Origin: Xiphias gladius
Lineage: Eukaryota; Chordata; Actinopteri; Istiophoriformes; Xiphiidae
Assembly (NCBI RefSeq): GCF_016859285.1
Contig: NC_053417.1
Span: forward strand, 13,402,706 to 13,466,705
Direction of reading: 5' to 3'
Length of the DNA: 64,000 nt
Numbering within the stretch: position 1 is the stretch's first letter; every line of letters begins with the position of its first letter. The notes under the pieces were generated by a model that was given only the letters and a program-made list of their open reading frames with translations, did not search any database and was not told where the DNA came from. Made by a program: the position numbers and the translations under genes. Positions 24,324 to 40,195 of the stretch are shown here, piece after piece.

Positions 24324-27106
24324 CTAGAAGAAGGAAGCTTGGCTGAGCCAGTCTGCTTGGTCTGTTGCCAGCCAGAACATCAGCAGTCCCATCCCTATCA
24401 CCAAGCTCATCTTCAGCATCAGCTTCAAGATGCCCAGACACTGCAGGGGGGGATAAAAAAAAAAAGAAATAAACCACAAAACAAAACAAAAACTAAACAA
24501 AAAAACAAAAAAAACAGGACAGAGATTTTCAGATAACCAAACGAGTAAGGAGCAAATGAACAAAGTGAATGTTCAGTAATGACCAGTGAGTACACACCCT
24601 GTGTTTTCTGATACAGATTTGTGTGCTGCTGGAGTTGTTCCCTGCCAGGCTCTCTGGCAGCTGAGTGTTTGGGGGATCACAAGCAGGCATCATCTGCAGG
24701 GTGTTGTCAGGCTCCCTCGGTTCCTGGGCACAGACAGAGTAGAGTAGTCAAACAATTTGTTCCTGCGCACGTGTTTCCGTGTGTTCTCATATGTGACCAC
24801 ATGCAAATGATCATAGTCTCACGTCAGATGTCTCTGCAGAGCTCAGTTCCTCCTCCCTGTCTGTGGAGCTGCTGAGTGAATCTCTGTCACTGCTGAGTAG
24901 ACACAGTTTTTGGTTGGCTCTGTTACAGCTCAGGTTGCAGTTATTGTTTGATTAAAAAAAAAGGTCTTAAACGCAGACAAGAAATTCTGCTTACCTGTCA
25001 GTTTCATAGTGAATGACTTGAGACATTCGATCTGTACAAAACTGAACTTTTATCTGCCTCTCTAAAAAAATGCACAAATGGAAACTGATGAATTGTGGAG
25101 TACATGCAACACTTGTTAATATTATTCTGTAATAAAGACTACATACCCGTCTCATCTACACTCACCTCTTTCATTCTCGCCGTCGCTGTCACTGTAAAAC
25201 TGGTAGAAAGCCCTGATTCTCTCCTGCTCTTGTTCCCAGTTCCTCTCCTCTTCTTGTATGTCATCTCCCATCCGTCCCAGCTCAGTGACCCCTGAGGCCT
25301 CGAGTTCAGTGTTGAAGATGAAGTCATCATCCAGGGATCCCTGGTAAGAGGGGCTTGTGGTTTTGCTATCTTCTCTCTGTACCACTGAGTAGCTGTTGAT
25401 GTCTTCTTCAGGAGGCTGGCTCACATCTGAGAGAGGTGTTTCCGCTTTAGCTGTGTCTTCTGCAGTTAACAGGTCTTCAAACAGAATGGAAGCAGTTTTT
25501 GACATGTCGATATCCCAATTTATGTTCAAATCTGCTGGGTCCACTCCACTGTTTGTGATCTGATGGTCGTCTCTGATGCTCCACCTGGAAAACGCAGCAC
25601 TGCTTGCGCTGTAAAGCGAAGTGTCCTCCAGTTTCTTGTCATATTCAAGATCTTGAAGGCACATATTGTCTAAGAGTTCCTCCTTTCTCCTCCTCATGTG
25701 GACCTCATCATCACCAGAGCTGCAGGAGTCACTCTCACCTGTCACAGCTGCATCACCCAACACATTCTCAGCAATCTCAACAGTTTTTCCTCTGTCTTTT
25801 TCTCCAGCTGCCACATGGAAACTCCTGAACTTATCAGCATCCATCTCCAAATCCCTGCTGTACAGATACCCATCTCCCTCCTCGTCAGTGTCCTCCTCTC
25901 TTCCCGTCCATGTTATATCCATCACGGCTCCTTCCAGGCAGATGTTCTGCTTTGCATTTGGATCGCTGTCGCATGTATGAGGCAAGGTGTTTGCCTGGGA
26001 ATCACTTTCTTGATTTTTGACTCCATCCTTTACATATTCACATGAAGAAAAGTCTGAGGGATAATCTGCAAAGCTCTCACCTGCCTCTTGATGCTCCGCC
26101 CCTGAGAAATCCTTTAATTTCTCTACATATTCCTCACTATCAACATCAGCAATCAGACACTGCAGATTTTGCATTGATATTACTGGAAACTCCAAACTGG
26201 CTGTCGCGGGCCCACCTCTGTAAGGATTGTCCACCTCCTGCACACAGCAATGAGCGAGACTTTTTTCTTCTTGTCCGACTTTCATGTCCTCACACTCAGA
26301 ATCAAACGAGTCCTCCTGCTTTTCTCCTTCCCTTTCTTGCTCATCCTCTTCAATCCCATCACCTTTTATCCTCATCTTTCTGCCACGTTCAGGGACAAGC
26401 CCAAAATAGGACACCTCCTCATCACTCTCACTCTCACCTTGTTCCTTGTTTCTAACTTGAGGGTTTTCAGCACCCTGTGGGGCCAGAGGTTGTCCCTCAG
26501 CAAAGATCCTGTCCTCTTTATTACCATAGCAGAAGTCGTCGCCGCAGCAAACTGACATCAACAAATCCCCTGGTTTCTCTCCTGTGCCCGTATCCTTTTC
26601 TTCATCCTCTTCATCCTCTACAGAGACAGAACCTTCCTCTTCAGAATCTCCATCTGAGCTTGTGTAATCCTCCTCTGGTGTTCTGTCCGTGCTCATGAGA
26701 CTGACCCCGACACCTTGAAAATCCTCCTCATCATTATTATCATCAGACTGCTCTTTACCAACATTTTCAGCCATGTATATATCTTTAGTTTCCAAGCTAG
26801 ATAAAACTGTAGTTGCACCAGTTGCTTCCTGGTGCAGAGCCCTGTCTTCCTTTGTTGGTAAGTTTTCATGAGATATGCCACTATTGTCTTCCTCAAACTT
26901 TCCATCAAAATTTAAATTCTCAAAGTCCAAATCTCCATCAGGGAATGATGGAACAGACGTATCTGTAACAACATCGTTATTTGAGAATGACCCTTTTGTA
27001 AATAGTAAAAAACAAAAACACAAACAAAAAACCTAAACCTTAATACTAGAAATTGTTTCTTACCTGAAAATGCACCACCAAGTAGATCAGAAAGACTTTG
27101 TTCCAT
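24324..27106 (-). CDS. unrecognised acidic tail-anchored protein, 749 aa
   Basis: Six coding exons keep phase: 27106-27064, 26992-25166, 25061-24995, 24892-24823, 24723-24598, 24440-24324. It starts MEQSLSDLLGGAFS. One 1.8-kb exon encodes about 600 residues, very rich in Glu, Asp and Ser and predicted disordered. Conserved-looking short motifs follow: EEERNWEQEQERI with AFYQFYSDSDGEN, then IKVQFC (KVQF at 628-631, fitting the RVxF docking pattern for protein phosphatase 1), SQVIHYETDS, and SLSSSTDREEELSSAETSD. The last exon encodes one hydrophobic segment at about 713-733 followed by ATDQADWLSQASFF, so it should be a tail-anchored membrane protein facing the cytosol. I do not recognise the family. 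PP1 binding is inference from four residues. Confidence 0.8.
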
Positions 27107-27721
27107 CTTTGCAAAAAGAAAAATCAATAGGTTATGCTAGGAGTTATATCAAGACAATAAATTAATGGATCTCCACAGATAATCTCTCTCAGAAAGGAAG
27201 CAATAGCGAAGTGACTCTCATCTGTTGATGCTGCAAGTGGTTTCCTGTCAAACAGACGGTGCATAACATTCACATCAAAACGCGTCAAATACATGACAAT
27301 AAATGTCAACATTATGTAAGCCTGGCATCAAATATGAAGATACAAAATGATGCTTAGAAATGTTCTCTCTGAAAGAGTGAAATCAGAAAAAGTAATGTTT
27401 TGGGCTGCTGTTGGAACGTACCTTCATGAGTTCATGAAATGATGTCTGCTTTGATCTGGTGTTGGTTTCAGGTGCACAACATAACCTCCAGCAGCCAAAC
27501 AAGTCGTTCCTTCACGCTGAAACAGCTCATGTTTATTGATGTCTTATGATAGTGAGATGAGTGCAGTGTCGCGTTAAAGATGGATTAGAGACATTATAAA
27601 AGAATAGTACTTATCAGTGGTTATTCTGTTGGGTACTTTGATTTATTTTGATAGCTAAAATCAAGTCAAACTACAGTTATAATCAAGAAGTCCTGGTTTG
27701 TTGCTGGTTGTCTTAAGGGGT

Positions 27722-29898
27722 TTACAGCTCATGGCGGAAGAGGTAGCGGTGGTTGGGCTTCAGGTCGACTTCTACTGGAAAATGATCACTCACCTCAAGA
27801 GCCTAAAGAGCCACCAAGAGATTGGGATTAATGTTCATGTTACGTATAAAACTGAAGTTTACGAGGCAACAAGTTTACCTCCTCCTCAGTGAGATGGAAA
27901 TTCTCTTTGAAGTTGAATGGTTGAGCTGACCCTGGCACTATACTGGAAATAATTTCACGTCCATGGACGATGATCCTGTTTGAAAATGTGAAAGGAATAT
28001 TGTAATAAATAACTTTGTCGAACATGACTGGTTCTATGCTTGTGTTCTAGGCTTGTGTAATTCAGTCTTCAGCGGGTCATTGACCTGTCATAGGGACAGT
28101 GCGTCTTCTTCCGCACTGTAGTGTCTTGCTCATCGCCAATTAGCCAACGAAATTTGGGGTCACTCCTCAAGCGCACGGCTCTCCAGCCCTTGATGGTGAC
28201 GTAGCTGCAGCCGGCATTGAGGTCCCCCAGGATCATCACATTCTGGTGGGAATGAAAGGAAGCAGGAAGGGAAGTTCAGCAGATAAAAACTACTCATAAA
28301 TTTCATCTCATCCTGTGTAGAAGAGAGAAACTAACCAAAGGCTACACTGAAAAAAAAAACATAATGATGACGACGATGATGATGATGATGATACATGATA
28401 CATGATACATTGACCTACATCAGTCTTCCACTTTTTGTAAATTCCCTTGAAGACCGTATACAGTTCATCAATCTCCTTCATGGCAGTTTTTGGACAGGTA
28501 TGATGGCCAATCAGGACAAAATCCTTCACCACTGGAGCAAAAACAAGACAAAACAAAATAAAAAAATCCTGGTTCTGATCATATTCATGATATGAAATTT
28601 ACATTGAAAACGGGGGAAAACCTGATCATTCATGTCCCTATGTAAATACTGTATTTCTAAAATTATCCAGGTTTCTGACTGTCTGCACAAGCGCAGGTTT
28701 TTTCTTCCAGCAAATCTGCAGATTCTGTATTAACTGATGTTCCCAGTTTGGTTCCTGGCAGGCTGAACTCTGCTTGGTTTAGCTTTTTCATCTGCTCATC
28801 AGTGGTGGAAGATGAGAATGACAACTAAATTGATGAGATAATTAATACTCCAACCCCCGTAAAATGAACATTTTTACATCTTTACATCATTTATCATTAT
28901 ATTGGTTTTTTTACTGACTAACTGCTACATAGACTGAGATAGGATTCACTTGTACACATGGCAGAGAATGATTAGAAACCTGGATAAATTGCTCTAATCC
29001 AGCTACATTATCCAGGTTTTTCAAAACCAGGGGAAGAGTTTATGCAGGTTTCTGATGATGTTTACATGTGCGAAACATCAGGGATACTCCAAAAATACTG
29101 TGTTATTAGAGTGTAATAGAGCGCAATGTCTTTTCCTGTATAATTCCCAACATGTCTTTCATTTAATCTTACATGTCGTGGGCGAGTGAAAGTGAACGAT
29201 GAAAGGCTCTCTGGAGAAAACATCAGTCTCATTGCTCCCTTCTTCTTGTTTCGGATACTGATAATGCTCTTTGACCTTCAACACATTGTTCCTGGAGTTG
29301 AAAAGAGAGGAAAAAGAGGAACCTAAGGCATAATGTTCAACTGACCATTAACAGTAAAGGGGTCATGTTTGATAAACAGCTTGGGTTACCTGTAAATGTA
29401 GACATACTGTTCCTTGTAGGTCTTCCTCCCCAGCCTTTCACTTTCAATATAGGAGTATGGGTTGGATTTGTCAAACCTGCAGACAACATGGATGACCTAA
29501 CATTAAAGTTGATGTTGTTGAGTGACGTGAATGCATGTGACAGATGATCCAGCGGATATTTTAAATTTTCATCTTGTTTGTACCTGTTAAGGTCCTTAAC
29601 CAAAGCTTGTATCGCTTCTCCTTTAGAGTCTCGGACCTCCTGAATGAGACACAAGTCACACCGAGAAAGGATCTTGGGGAAAAAAAAAAAAAGGTCCATC
29701 AGCTGTATAGTTTTGTTTGGATGTTGCTCTAGTTGTTGTACACATACAGTAGAGTACCTTCAGTAGAATCCCCATAACATTCTTGTTGTTTGCCTTTGCT
29801 TCGCCAAAGCTCTGAATGTTGAAAGCGCAGATTTTCAATGAAGATGTGACGTTCAACGCACACAACCCCGCAACCAACAGCAGAACTGCAGTCCTCAT
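27722..29898 (-). CDS. dnase1l1: secreted DNase I-like endonuclease (DNASE1L1 family)
   Basis: Divalent-cation-dependent DNA endonuclease of the DNase I fold. Eight coding exons: 29898-29758, 29672-29584, 29476-29390, 29291-29173, 28531-28419, 28242-28085, 27975-27879, 27793-27722; 291 residues. A signal peptide precedes LKICAFNIQSFGEAK. Catalytic positions are present: Glu59 in QEVRD, His156 in GHHTCP, Asp190 in GDLNAGCSY, and His272 in SDHFPV. A glycosylation sequon NET lies before the first catalytic His. The chain stops 17 residues after SDHFPV with no hydrophobic tail, unlike mammalian DNASE1L1, which carries a C-terminal extension for membrane anchoring. Human DNASE1L1 lies close to EMD, which supports this name, but fish dnase1l4-type paralogues are possible. 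Confidence 0.88.
28365..28410. repeat. (GAT)n-rich simple repeat
   Basis: GATGATGATG run followed by three copies of ATGATACATG-like units within an intron of the DNase gene. Confidence 0.8.
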
Positions 29899-30727
29899 CT
29901 TGCAGAGGATTATCACTCTGTACGTAAAAGAAAGTTTGGCAAGATCCCCTTTGTCATATTGCAAAATATGTTACAAAAAATTGCAGCCAACACAGTACCT
30001 ACAGCACAGCCTCTAACCTTCAGTGCCAGCTTCCCCAGGAGACTGACCTCAGTCCAGCAAAGATCCATCTCTTCAATGACCAGTAGTGTATTTGGGGAAC
30101 ATACAGGTAAACGTGCGTGAAAAGAAAGGAGCTGCAGATCTGTGTGGTGGATGTGCTGTGTCAGTGCCTGTTGAGAATGGTACTTTATCTGGAACAGTTA
30201 AAACCACTGAATACAAAGAACAATAGCTCCATCCCACTCAGCTCTGAGTGTGTTTTGTCTCTAAGTTTGAGTGTATTCAGACAATAGACGTTGCCATGTG
30301 TCATGCTTGTCCGTTTCATGAACGTTTGTATAGAATTTACCACATATCACTCAGTCACTTTGGCACAGACATGCGCAGCTGGTAGTTACCACACAGTGCC
30401 ATCACATCACTGAGACAGCAGAGGTGCAGTTGGTTGCAGTTCTCCCTCGCAATGAAATGCATGTGATATTTGGAGTTTAAATCATTTTTATTCAAACCTC
30501 AGGCTGTTTTTTTTTTTGTTTTTTTTTCTATGTTAGTTTTGCAGATAGAAAGGAACTTTTCCTGTAATGAACTTCATGGTCTAGTACGGGATTAGATGAA
30601 AAAAAAATTACAGATACTAAAACGAGCCACCCAAGTAACAGATAGATTACAAATATACATTTAAAACTACACAATACTCCTTCTATAGTAGCTCTGCTCA
30701 TGAAATGTACTGCCAGTGCAATCTGTG

Positions 30728-31114
30728 TGGTGAAATGCAACAGTACATTTACTTTACGTGCAGTTTTGATGCACTTAATTTGAGTATTTGCCTTTTCTGC
30801 TTCCTTCTACTTCCACTCCAGCACATTGAGGAAGCAAGTATTTTACTTTTTATTTCACTACATTTAAATGAAAACTTAAGTTACTTTGCGAATTAAGATT
30901 TTACTTATTAAAAAAAAAATGTGTGAGTTAAAATATGATGCATTGTTATAGATTGAAACTACACAACAGTATACAAAATTGTTCAAATTTGTTCTGGCTC
31001 AACCAGAAAAGTAAGATTTTAAAGGTAGAATCTTTATTTGTAATTGAGTATTTTCACAGTGGAGTACCGCTGCTTTTACTTAAATAAATGATCAAAATAC
31101 GTCTTCCAACACTG
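30728..31114. mobile_element. hAT-type non-autonomous element, copy 2
   Basis: Same family as the copies at 19340 and 31398: shared motifs such as TTTACTT, CACTACATTTAAATG and TATGATGCATTGTTATAGATT, ending CCAACACTG. The flanks AATCTGTG and CATTTGTG match at 6 of 8 bases. The left end seems a few bases short. It lies between the DNase gene and traf3ip3. Confidence 0.55.
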
Positions 31115-31397
31115 CATTTGTGACATTATAAATCTCACAATTTTTTATTTATTTATATAAAATAGCTGAAAACAGGTCAGGCACAACCCTCTCAGAGAGA
31201 AACTACAATCTGTGCCTCAGGCAGTTGGTTTGTCTCAAATACATTTCATTGTTATTATTATTTACAATACATTTATGTGAAAACTACACCACTTGGGGAG
31301 CTTTTAAGGCAGTGTAGGAGTCATAAAAATTCTAGCGTGTATGTATGGATGAGTCCAGTGGTAAACAGCCATACTGTCGACTTTAGCCACTAAGTAC

Positions 31398-31845
31398 CAC
31401 TGGTGGAGGAAATACTCAATCTTTTACTAAGTAAAAGTGCACATACAAACAATGTAAAAACACATGCATACAATTCTGCATTCAAAATCCTAGGTAAAAG
31501 TAAAGAAGTATTATCAACAAAATGTACCTGATGGTAAAAAAAAAAAAAGTAAAGATACTTGATCTGTGGAAAAATGGCCCCTAAATATCTTAAACTGATG
31601 CGCTAATGCATAGGTAGCATTTTAATATTCTAGCTGGTTGGGGTGTAGCTAGTGTTAACTACTTTGTATATTGTTAGGCAGTTACCTCACTGTATGCAGT
31701 ATCTAACTGGATTAAAAAGTCCAACATTTCCCTCTGAAATGTAGTAGATTAGAAGTATAAAGTAAGTAAAGTACAAGTGCCTAAAAAGTACACTCAGCAC
31801 ATTTACTTCAAGTAAGTAAATGCGCTGAGTTAATTTCCACCACTG
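31398..31845. mobile_element. hAT-type non-autonomous element, copy 3
   Basis: Clear inverted ends (CACTGGTGGAGGAAATACTC and TTAATTTCCACCACTG) and a target duplication CTAAGTAC (31390-31397) / CTAAGTAG (31846-31853), 7 of 8 bases. No ORF. It sits 280 bases from copy 2. Confidence 0.7.
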
Positions 31846-32831
31846 CTAAGTAGGATGAGATCTTAGCGAAGCAACAATGAATGCTGGCCAGTGGCTGATG
31901 AAGATGCTTCCTCACTAATCAGTGATACCACTGTGAAGGTGAGACAGCAAATCATGTTTTTGGAGTGCAACAAGTTGCATCTAAGAGACTCTTCACCATC
32001 TTAAGTGTGGTCCCTCTTGACACCGTCTTCACAACCATGACCTCGGGTATCTTGATTTAAACATAACCCAAAGCACCGTGACCTCTACACTCCAACCAGT
32101 GACACAATCTATATGAATGATATCGTTTTTTACTTTTATTTGTACCTATAGTCTCACTAAGGTTTCAATTATTTAAAGAAAACATGACAAACAGTTACAC
32201 TTGTAAGAGTGTACTTTTATTTCTTCTAATATAAAACACTAAACAGCTCTCTTATTGTGTACTTACTCTCTCTTTTTAAAGCCATTTTGAGCAACATTGA
32301 ATCTAAAACAACTCCCCAATACCCCATAGTACTGATGCAAATGTTTCCCACAAGAGCTGACAGGATTACTTGGATGTTTTCTCTTTATTTTTATGTTTAT
32401 ATGGCTTTTTAATATTTCATGGTGTTATTGTTGACCAAATAAGTTGTTTACCTTACAAAGGATACGTCCTATTTTTCTACCCGTAACTATTCTGTTGATA
32501 TTATGGACTCAAAGTTTCTTAAAATGTCATTAACATCAGCCATTTTGTGAGCTGATGGTGTTTTTTTTGCTTGTTTTCCCTGTTGCAAACATCACAAACA
32601 AACACTGCTGCATTTTTCACACTGCATGTGTATTTGAACTTTCTGCACACATGTACAGTATATCCTCCATTAGTCAACACAATGCTATCTTACATCACAC
32701 ACTTTAAGTCCCAAGTCTAAAATCATATTGAAATACAAACATATCAGTGAACTACATCCAATAAAAATCTTATTTTAAACAACGGTAACAACTACAAAAA
32801 ATAATAATTATATTCCTCAGCAATCGCATTA

Positions 32832-37949
<5,118 letters not shown>

Positions 37950-38034
37950 GGCAGCTCCTCTGGCTGTTACAGTGCCTCGAGCCTTCAATGACAATATATC
38001 CAGAAAATTGATTATCACTATTTATAATGATTAA

Positions 38035-39918
38035 ATTAAACACTATGTAAACAATTTGGCTGAAATCACATCATTTACTGATGTATATATATTGTTATAG
38101 GTAACTAAAAAATATAATTTTCAAGTGTTGCTGGTACAGTAAAATTGCTCAGATGTTAACTCTGAAGAAACGGTTTAAGAGTTGTAAACTATTAGTTTCT
38201 CAGACTTTTAAAGTGACTGATTTAAGTTCATAAATAAAACACTGAAAGAGTCTGAAATAAGTCCTCATACTTGGGTGGTGTAAATCTTTTTTTTTTTCCA
38301 AAAATATTCCTGACATTTTTAATCTTCAAGAGACTTTTACTTCCTTCAACAAAGGAAAAGAAAATTTGTGATATGCAGCACCAGGTTGTTCTCCACATTT
38401 ATGTGAGACATATGCATACAATAAAGGATAAAGTAAAGGATGCTTTGTGCAGCTTGGCAATTCTCTGTGACCCATGTGGGTCCGTTGTAGTAGAAGCACC
38501 TGCAGTAGTAGCTTTAGAAATACTAGTATAGTAGTACCGGTAGCAGTAGTAATAGTATAGGTTATTGTAGATGTTGCAGTGGTTTCATTGCTACTGCATG
38601 TTTTTAAAAAAAAATCCTTTAAGTATGAGGCTAGGCCCTGGCAACTGTTGATTGAGTCTGTGAAGGGAAAATGTACAAGATAATGCAGAGACAAAATGCC
38701 GCTTAATAAGCAGAAACATGATCAAACTTACCTACTATGCCATCTCATTCAGTGGTGAAAACTCTTCATGAGGTGGATGAAAAGTCATCCATTTTCTCAC
38801 TCCTCTGAAATAATTTCCCGGGGCTTTGTCTGTGTTTCACATGTAGCTGTTTCTGTTGAGCCTAATTTTACAGGAAGTGAAGAGAACGGCAGCGTCATAT
38901 GTTCCTCTATCTCACCAGCCACTTGCACCAAACTGATGCCACACACGGGTGGGCCCCAAGATTACAACAGACAGACCCACTCAATCCCCCCTGCGTGAAG
39001 TCTGGGATTAAATGCGTCATTTGGGAGACAGAGTTGTATTGTGTGTGTGGTTGCCTCTTGGATATTTGATTTTTTATTTTTTGTTAACGACAGTCTCATT
39101 TGTCATTGAAGTGGGTTAATGACCTAGATCTAATGGAGGTGTACCTTACTCCACTGTGTTACAAAGGCAGAAAGCTGTAAAGTTGATAAAAAAAGGGTGT
39201 GAAGTTTAAAGCCGCCTAGCCAAACTGTATAGTGGATATACTGTATAAGAAATAAAACCTAAATTTTATGGCTTTTATGCAGATTATTAAAAACTGTCAC
39301 AGACCTTACATAAAATTTCAAAAGCATTTACTGTAGATAAATTGCAGTCTATGGTTGGACCATCTAAAAGGCGAAGTGAAAACACAGTATCTACAAACAC
39401 AGTACGTTCTTGTTTTTTGAAGGAGCTTCTTCAATTTATCATTAATCAAATGTGTTCAAATATATGACTAAATATAATACTAAATATAGGTCAACCTGAT
39501 GAAAGCATGTGAACGCTTCTAGAGTCAGAGGCTACTCTGCAAAGCTAGTCTGGTTAGCTTTGAGCTAGTTAGTTTTTAACAGAAAAAACTCAATAAGATT
39601 ACTAAGAGCCTCTAAAATCATTCTGATTTAGTTAAATCTTTCTCATCTCTTTCTGCGTCATAGTATTTTCTTTAGTAAGGGAAGACATCAAAAAGTCAGA
39701 TTCTGGTCTTAGCATAATTTTGACCAAATATTTAGTTAGTGTGAGAGCTGCAGCCTGTTGCAGCAGCTCCTGGGACTTTGATTGTTTTATTGTGTTTTTG
39801 AAATGTTTTTACCATTATTTCTATAGATCTTTTTCGCTGATTCACTTGGATTACCATTCACTATGGCTACCATCTGTGTGAAGCTGGTGGTGTGTATCTC
39901 TGTGTGTATGTGTTATTT

Positions 39919-39957
<39 letters not shown>

Positions 39958-39999
39958 TCCTTAAAATCCCTCTATTAGGGCCTTTTTTACCTATAATAA
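38035..39999. other. traf3ip3-atp5pb divergent intergenic region
   Basis: Contains traf3ip3 upstream sequence (any 5' UTR exons were not resolved), a degenerate AGTAGTA-rich patch near 38510-38560, a CA microsatellite at 39922-39954 and no recognised gene. Apparent frames are short and lack splice-linked partners. Confidence 0.5.
39922..39954. repeat. (CA)n microsatellite
   Basis: Perfect CA run about 120 bases before the atp5pb promoter motifs. Confidence 0.9.
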
Positions 40000-40069
40000 T
40001 CCAAACTCACCTTTGCGTGCAGCGCCCTCGCTTGGTTGCCCTTCTTTAAAAACAGAGGCTATTCCCTAC

Positions 40070-40114
40070 TCTCGCGATGTTTCAGGGGGCTTTCTCGTTT
40101 GTCCGCCATCCTTG
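40070..40114 (+). promoter_or_regulatory. atp5pb: atp5pb promoter motifs: TCTCGCGA and YY1-like site
   Basis: TCTCGCGA, a core element common in TATA-less housekeeping promoters, is at 40070-40077. CCGCCATCCTTG at 40103-40114 is one step from the YY1 consensus (CCGCCATCTTG) in the orientation usual near start sites. Both lie about 100 bases upstream of the ATG. Motifs are visible; function is inferred. Confidence 0.55.
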
Positions 40115-40195
40115 CGGTTCTTTGCAGAAGGGCACGGAGAGGCCGAGACGAAGCTGCCCGGTGGAACAAGAACTCGGCACTTACATCCTTCAGAC

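Noticed and set aside
25604-26698. Several plus-strand open frames of 70-140 codons
   Set aside because: They are antisense shadows of the 1.8-kb acidic exon; Ser/Pro/Leu/His richness is the mirror of GAG/GAT-rich codons.
24324-27106. Identity as PERM1
   Set aside because: Considered because of the acidic body and C-terminal anchor, but the known PERM1 sequence motifs and C-terminus do not match.
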